DNA of 64,000 bases from Tomocerus qinae (taxonomy: Eukaryota > Arthropoda > Collembola > Entomobryomorpha > Tomoceridae). Location: the NCBI GenBank assembly GCA_020055645.1, contig CM034547.1:8479280-8543279 (forward strand). Reading direction: 5' to 3'. This document shows, piece after piece, positions 60,465 through 64,000 of the stretch (positions are counted from its first letter, which is position 1; each line of letters starts with the position of its first letter). A program made the translations under genes and the position numbers. The notes beneath the pieces are model-generated. The model saw only the letters and a program-made list of their open reading frames with translations, did not search any database and was not told where the DNA came from.

Positions 60465-60595
60465 TGTGACATAAACGGCCATCAAGTACAAGCATTGACA
60501 CCGTAGTCATAGTGATATAGTACTAACCAAAGTACTAACCAATAGATTTACAAATATTATACCATAAGACGGCCGTTTATGCCGCATGGAATTCA
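60465..60595. repeat. Degenerate relative of the Tc1-like MITE at 36854
   Basis: GACATAAACGGCCATCAAGT at the left and an inverted CATAAGACGGCCGTTTATG at the right share the core of the 36854-37066 element, including the GTAGTCATAGTGATA centre. The outer ends are lost. Confidence 0.6.
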
Positions 60596-63500
60596 TTTTG
60601 TTATTGACTTGATAGCATCTTGTTTATCAATATTGCACTGCCAAAACTTCCCCTTGAGGTAGTGGAATGGCCGGGTAGGTTAACTATGGGGTTTCGGATG
60701 TGACAATTGACGGGTTAAATTTTGGAAATTATATTTTTTTCGTTAGCAACCAACGTAAACAGCGTCCTTAAATGAATACAAATTCGGAGATTTTGGTTTA
60801 TTGAGTTGAAGTTATGAATGGGCATTTGCATTCTGCATGAATGCATTTGTTAGGAAAGCAAATGACACGATGGAAAAGTGAAAATGAAATGGAGGAAAAA
60901 TTGATATGGAGATATTTGTATTGAGATGGCTATAGTAGAGATGAAAATTCCACTTTACTACTACTATGGTCAGGTGAGAAAGGAAAAGAAGGGGCATGAG
61001 AGGAGGGTAGTAAAAGTAGTAAATAGTAAATCGTCTCTGGTGAAGTTCAATTGAAGACTCGCGTCATGTCATGTCAGTGTGAGTGAGCAAGGAAGAAGGA
61101 GCGTCGGGTTCCTTTGGCTATTATTGTAGGTTGACTTGGCTTCTTCCTTGCGTTGCATGGGGCTGTCTCATTTCATTTGATTGAATTAGGTGGTTGGAGC
61201 GACTGAGAAATGAAAATAAGAGCAGCACTGCTCCGCAAATAATCAATATTTGCTCCTTTTTAGAAAGAACGGAACGAAGTGACTGAGTCGTCAGTCGGGA
61301 CTCGGGACGTTGAGTTGGGTTTGGGAGAGGAGAACGTAGAGAGGACCTAGAGAGAGTATCCATCCAGCCAGACCAGAGAGAGTCGGAGTCAGAGGAATGA
61401 GTACAATAGCACAGGCCAAGCTGGGTTTAGTTGGTACTTTTCTAGTAGTATGGTAGTGTGGAAGCAAGTGTGGTGCTGATATGGTTGGTGTTCCTGCTAC
61501 TCTCTCGTATGTATGGTATGCAGTCGAGTGTGGATATGGATGATGGTGGTGGTGGGCACTGTAGCGGTATACCTATAGACTCCATACCTAGGCTATAATA
61601 CAATCAGTAGAGGAGAGGAGATCGAGTGAGTGAGAGAGAGAGAGACAGAGTCGGAGTACTGGTACCTAGAAGTGGAACCAAAAGTAGAGACCGCAGAAGA
61701 GGAGAGTCAGAGAGAATTTCGAGATGAAGAAGAGTGGAGTATTATAATCTTTTATTTGTGCGTATGCGTAAATGAAGGCAATAAGAAAGAAACAAGAGGT
61801 ATATGGAAATAGTGCATATTGCGAGAAAATAAGAGAACCAAACGAACTGACTATGACTGCTATAATATAATAATGTCTATGTGTGCCTATCTCTCTGTCT
61901 CTATGTAATAACATCCACCTATACCAGTTCCTAGTAGAGTAGAAGAAGGCCTTAGGCGAGGCGTCAAGCCATTACGTTATGTTAGGCACATAATATTATA
62001 ATATCCGTTCCTTTCAGAGAGCTTTTCTAATTTTTTGCTGTGGTTTTCGTTCCTTTGCGTTTGCTTCTTTCTCATTCTCAGGTATTCTATGATTCTACTT
62101 ATTTCGGCTATCACTATGTCTTGTAACTTGTATGTATGCTTATTTGTGTGTGTGTGTGTACCTATACTTATACATAATAATACATGCTGCATACCTATTG
62201 GCTTAAGGGAATGTTCTGTAAGACAGGTACCTAGTATTACTTAGGTATTACAACAACGGTGGGTAGTATGAGTATGTAATGTAGTGATTCTATGCGAAGT
62301 TTCAGTACTTATCTGCATAGTATAAATATGTATCATACATGTACAAATGAATATGGAGCCCCTAGTATCTATGTAAGTGTAAAAGCAAGAAGGTGGTATT
62401 TATCTATCTATATAAGGAAAGGTAGACTAAATGTATGTACTATAAGTATACATTTTGGCATGGGTTAGTAATATCATGAAAAATATAATATTGTATTTTT
62501 TGTAGTGCTGCTAAATATGTAGTGCATAATAAAAATATGCACACTTCACTGTACTGATCTTCAAAATCTTCAATAGTAGTCGATAGTCTAAAGTGTACTT
62601 TACTTTGGTTCCAAATGCCAGATGCAGTATAAGATGCCTAATGCCTCCCTGCACCCAGCATACAAAAGAACTAGGTAGGTAGCTTACTGACATGACAGTA
62701 CAGACACAATACGTGTATCTTTGCATAGTGAAACATAAAACGTCCAGAGATCTATCATAATATACTTGGATAAGTGTACATCCTGTAAGAAAAATAAAAT
62801 TTTCCCATTAAGGCAAGCAAAACATTAAAATTCTTAGTTTGTTTTATTAAACTAGTATTAAAATTAAAATCACTAAATGTATCATTTACACTGTCCACTG
62901 CCTCCACTGTCTATAAATTATCAGGAGGTTTTGGTACAATCGTACAATTTTAAACTTTCGAGAACATCTTGATTGTACTTACTATCATATGACATTATGG
63001 CCATTAGAGTGAGGAAATGCCAATTTTACATCATGAGTAGTAAAGTAAAAAATTAAGTTGAGTTCGTGAGTCTAGCCGGTTGTGGTTTTGGTAGTGCTAA
63101 ACTTTGGAATTTTGCTTCCAGTGTGTATCCGTTTACTCAGTATTATTATTATTTAGTACCTGTGTCTGTACCTACATGAATTCATTCATTAATGTATCTT
63201 CAAATATATTGTTCATATGACTTTTTGGCGTTTTTATAGAAAACATTACTGTTTGATTGTCTTGGTTGTTATCTTGTAGTAGTAGTGTACTTGATCCTTT
63301 GCGCTGATGCTGATACACTGACTAGATGATTTTAGTGTTGGCACTTGACATATGATGCCGGTTGTACATGCTGTTTATAGAGTCTTGTCTTGTCTTAAGT
63401 TGAAGGTCTTATTGAAATGCTATTGTATGTGTAAGAAAATTGTTTGTAGTGGTGAATTTATAATGGTAAAGCGAATAAGGATTAAGTGTTAAGTATCTAC

Positions 63501-64000
63501 ATACTGTTATACTTTTGTTAGTTCAGTACCCTTACTCCCTATACTTTCACTTCATAATTTGCAAATGGAGAAAATAATATTACCAAAGAAATGTTGTTTA
63601 AATGGTAAAACCTTTTATTTTTGATTCAGTTTATTATAAACTATTTTCTTTCTATGTATTCATACACATTTTGCATATCGTTGTTTTGGTCCTATACGTG
63701 TAGGACTTCCACAGCTATATATTATAAGTAACCAGTAGTAGATACATAATATACATAAGATACGCAAGTTTTGTTGAATGTGTTATTTATATTTTAGAGC
63801 AAAGAGACGATTAAGTTCTATTCTAGAATGACTTTCTGTTCCTGAATGTTGTATGTACAGATACTGCTACTTTTATGCATCGCATCTATCCTATTATTAT
63901 ATTGAAATGTTGGTTTGTGAGGTGTAGCTTTAAAAATAGCTGTTGTTTGATCTCGAGACATTCTTAAATTCACATAAAATGTCCACAAATAAATACCATA
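60596..64000. other. Noncoding DNA to the window end
   Basis: No supported exon was found. It includes GA-rich simple sequence at about 61610-61650 and a short (TG)n run at about 62145-62159. From about 61020 to 61700 the composition is less AT-rich and purine-rich, resembling the 5'-UTR-like stretch at 54.7-55.5 kb, so an alternative promoter or first exon is possible but not demonstrable. Confidence 0.35.

Overview
This window is AT-rich, intron-bearing animal nuclear DNA, almost certainly from an insect. The genes have short GT-AG introns. A short run of the insect-type telomere motif (CCTAA/TTAGG) is present, and the gene complement includes an insect-style tyrosine decarboxylase family. 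A hemipteran host is a weak guess only. There is no bacterial gene organisation and no CRISPR array. No tRNA or rRNA gene was recognised by eye.

Layout. (1) 1.6-2.6 kb: a four-exon calcium- and integrin-binding protein gene (CIB2-like, +). (2) 3.6-13.9 kb: dense transposon debris, including a 124-bp hAT-like MITE, several palindromic elements, a TTAA-flanked element interrupted by a second element, and a 2.86-kb terminal-inverted-repeat element carrying a 40-bp minisatellite. (3) 14.5-17.7 kb: Derlin-1 (-), seven exons, 251 aa. (4) 18-24.6 kb: intergenic, with a second minisatellite copy and three long palindromes. (5) 24.7-28.2 kb: an XK-related (XKR) membrane protein (+), six exons, 512 aa. 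(6) 28.2-36.4 kb: gene-poor, with a palindrome, a CTGT microsatellite and decayed repeat-protein sequence. (7) 36.4-38.0 kb: PPIL1 cyclophilin (-), four exons, 164 aa. (8) 39.3-48.6 kb: a head-to-head pair of ten-exon tyrosine-decarboxylase-like genes (- then +) with identical exon structure, separated by 2.9 kb that holds the third minisatellite array. (9) 48.9-50.1 kb: a three-exon gene (-) for a small RNF180/DUSP12-type zinc-binding protein. Its second intron holds a 497-bp P-element-like transposon with 38-bp perfect inverted repeats, an exact 8-bp target duplication and a THAP zinc-finger ORF. (10) 50.6-52.2 kb: nested MITEs. (11) 53-64 kb: mostly noncoding, probably the 5' end and first intron of a large gene whose putative first coding exon is at 55473-55500.

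The host genes are unrelated housekeeping or signalling genes (ER-associated degradation, spliceosomal cyclophilin, Ca2+ sensor, lipid scramblase family, amine synthesis). The most interesting features are the diverged decarboxylase pair, the P-element/THAP insertion and the minisatellite family at three loci. Exon boundaries were assigned by hand from splice consensus, reading-frame continuity and remembered family conservation. No alignment or search was run.
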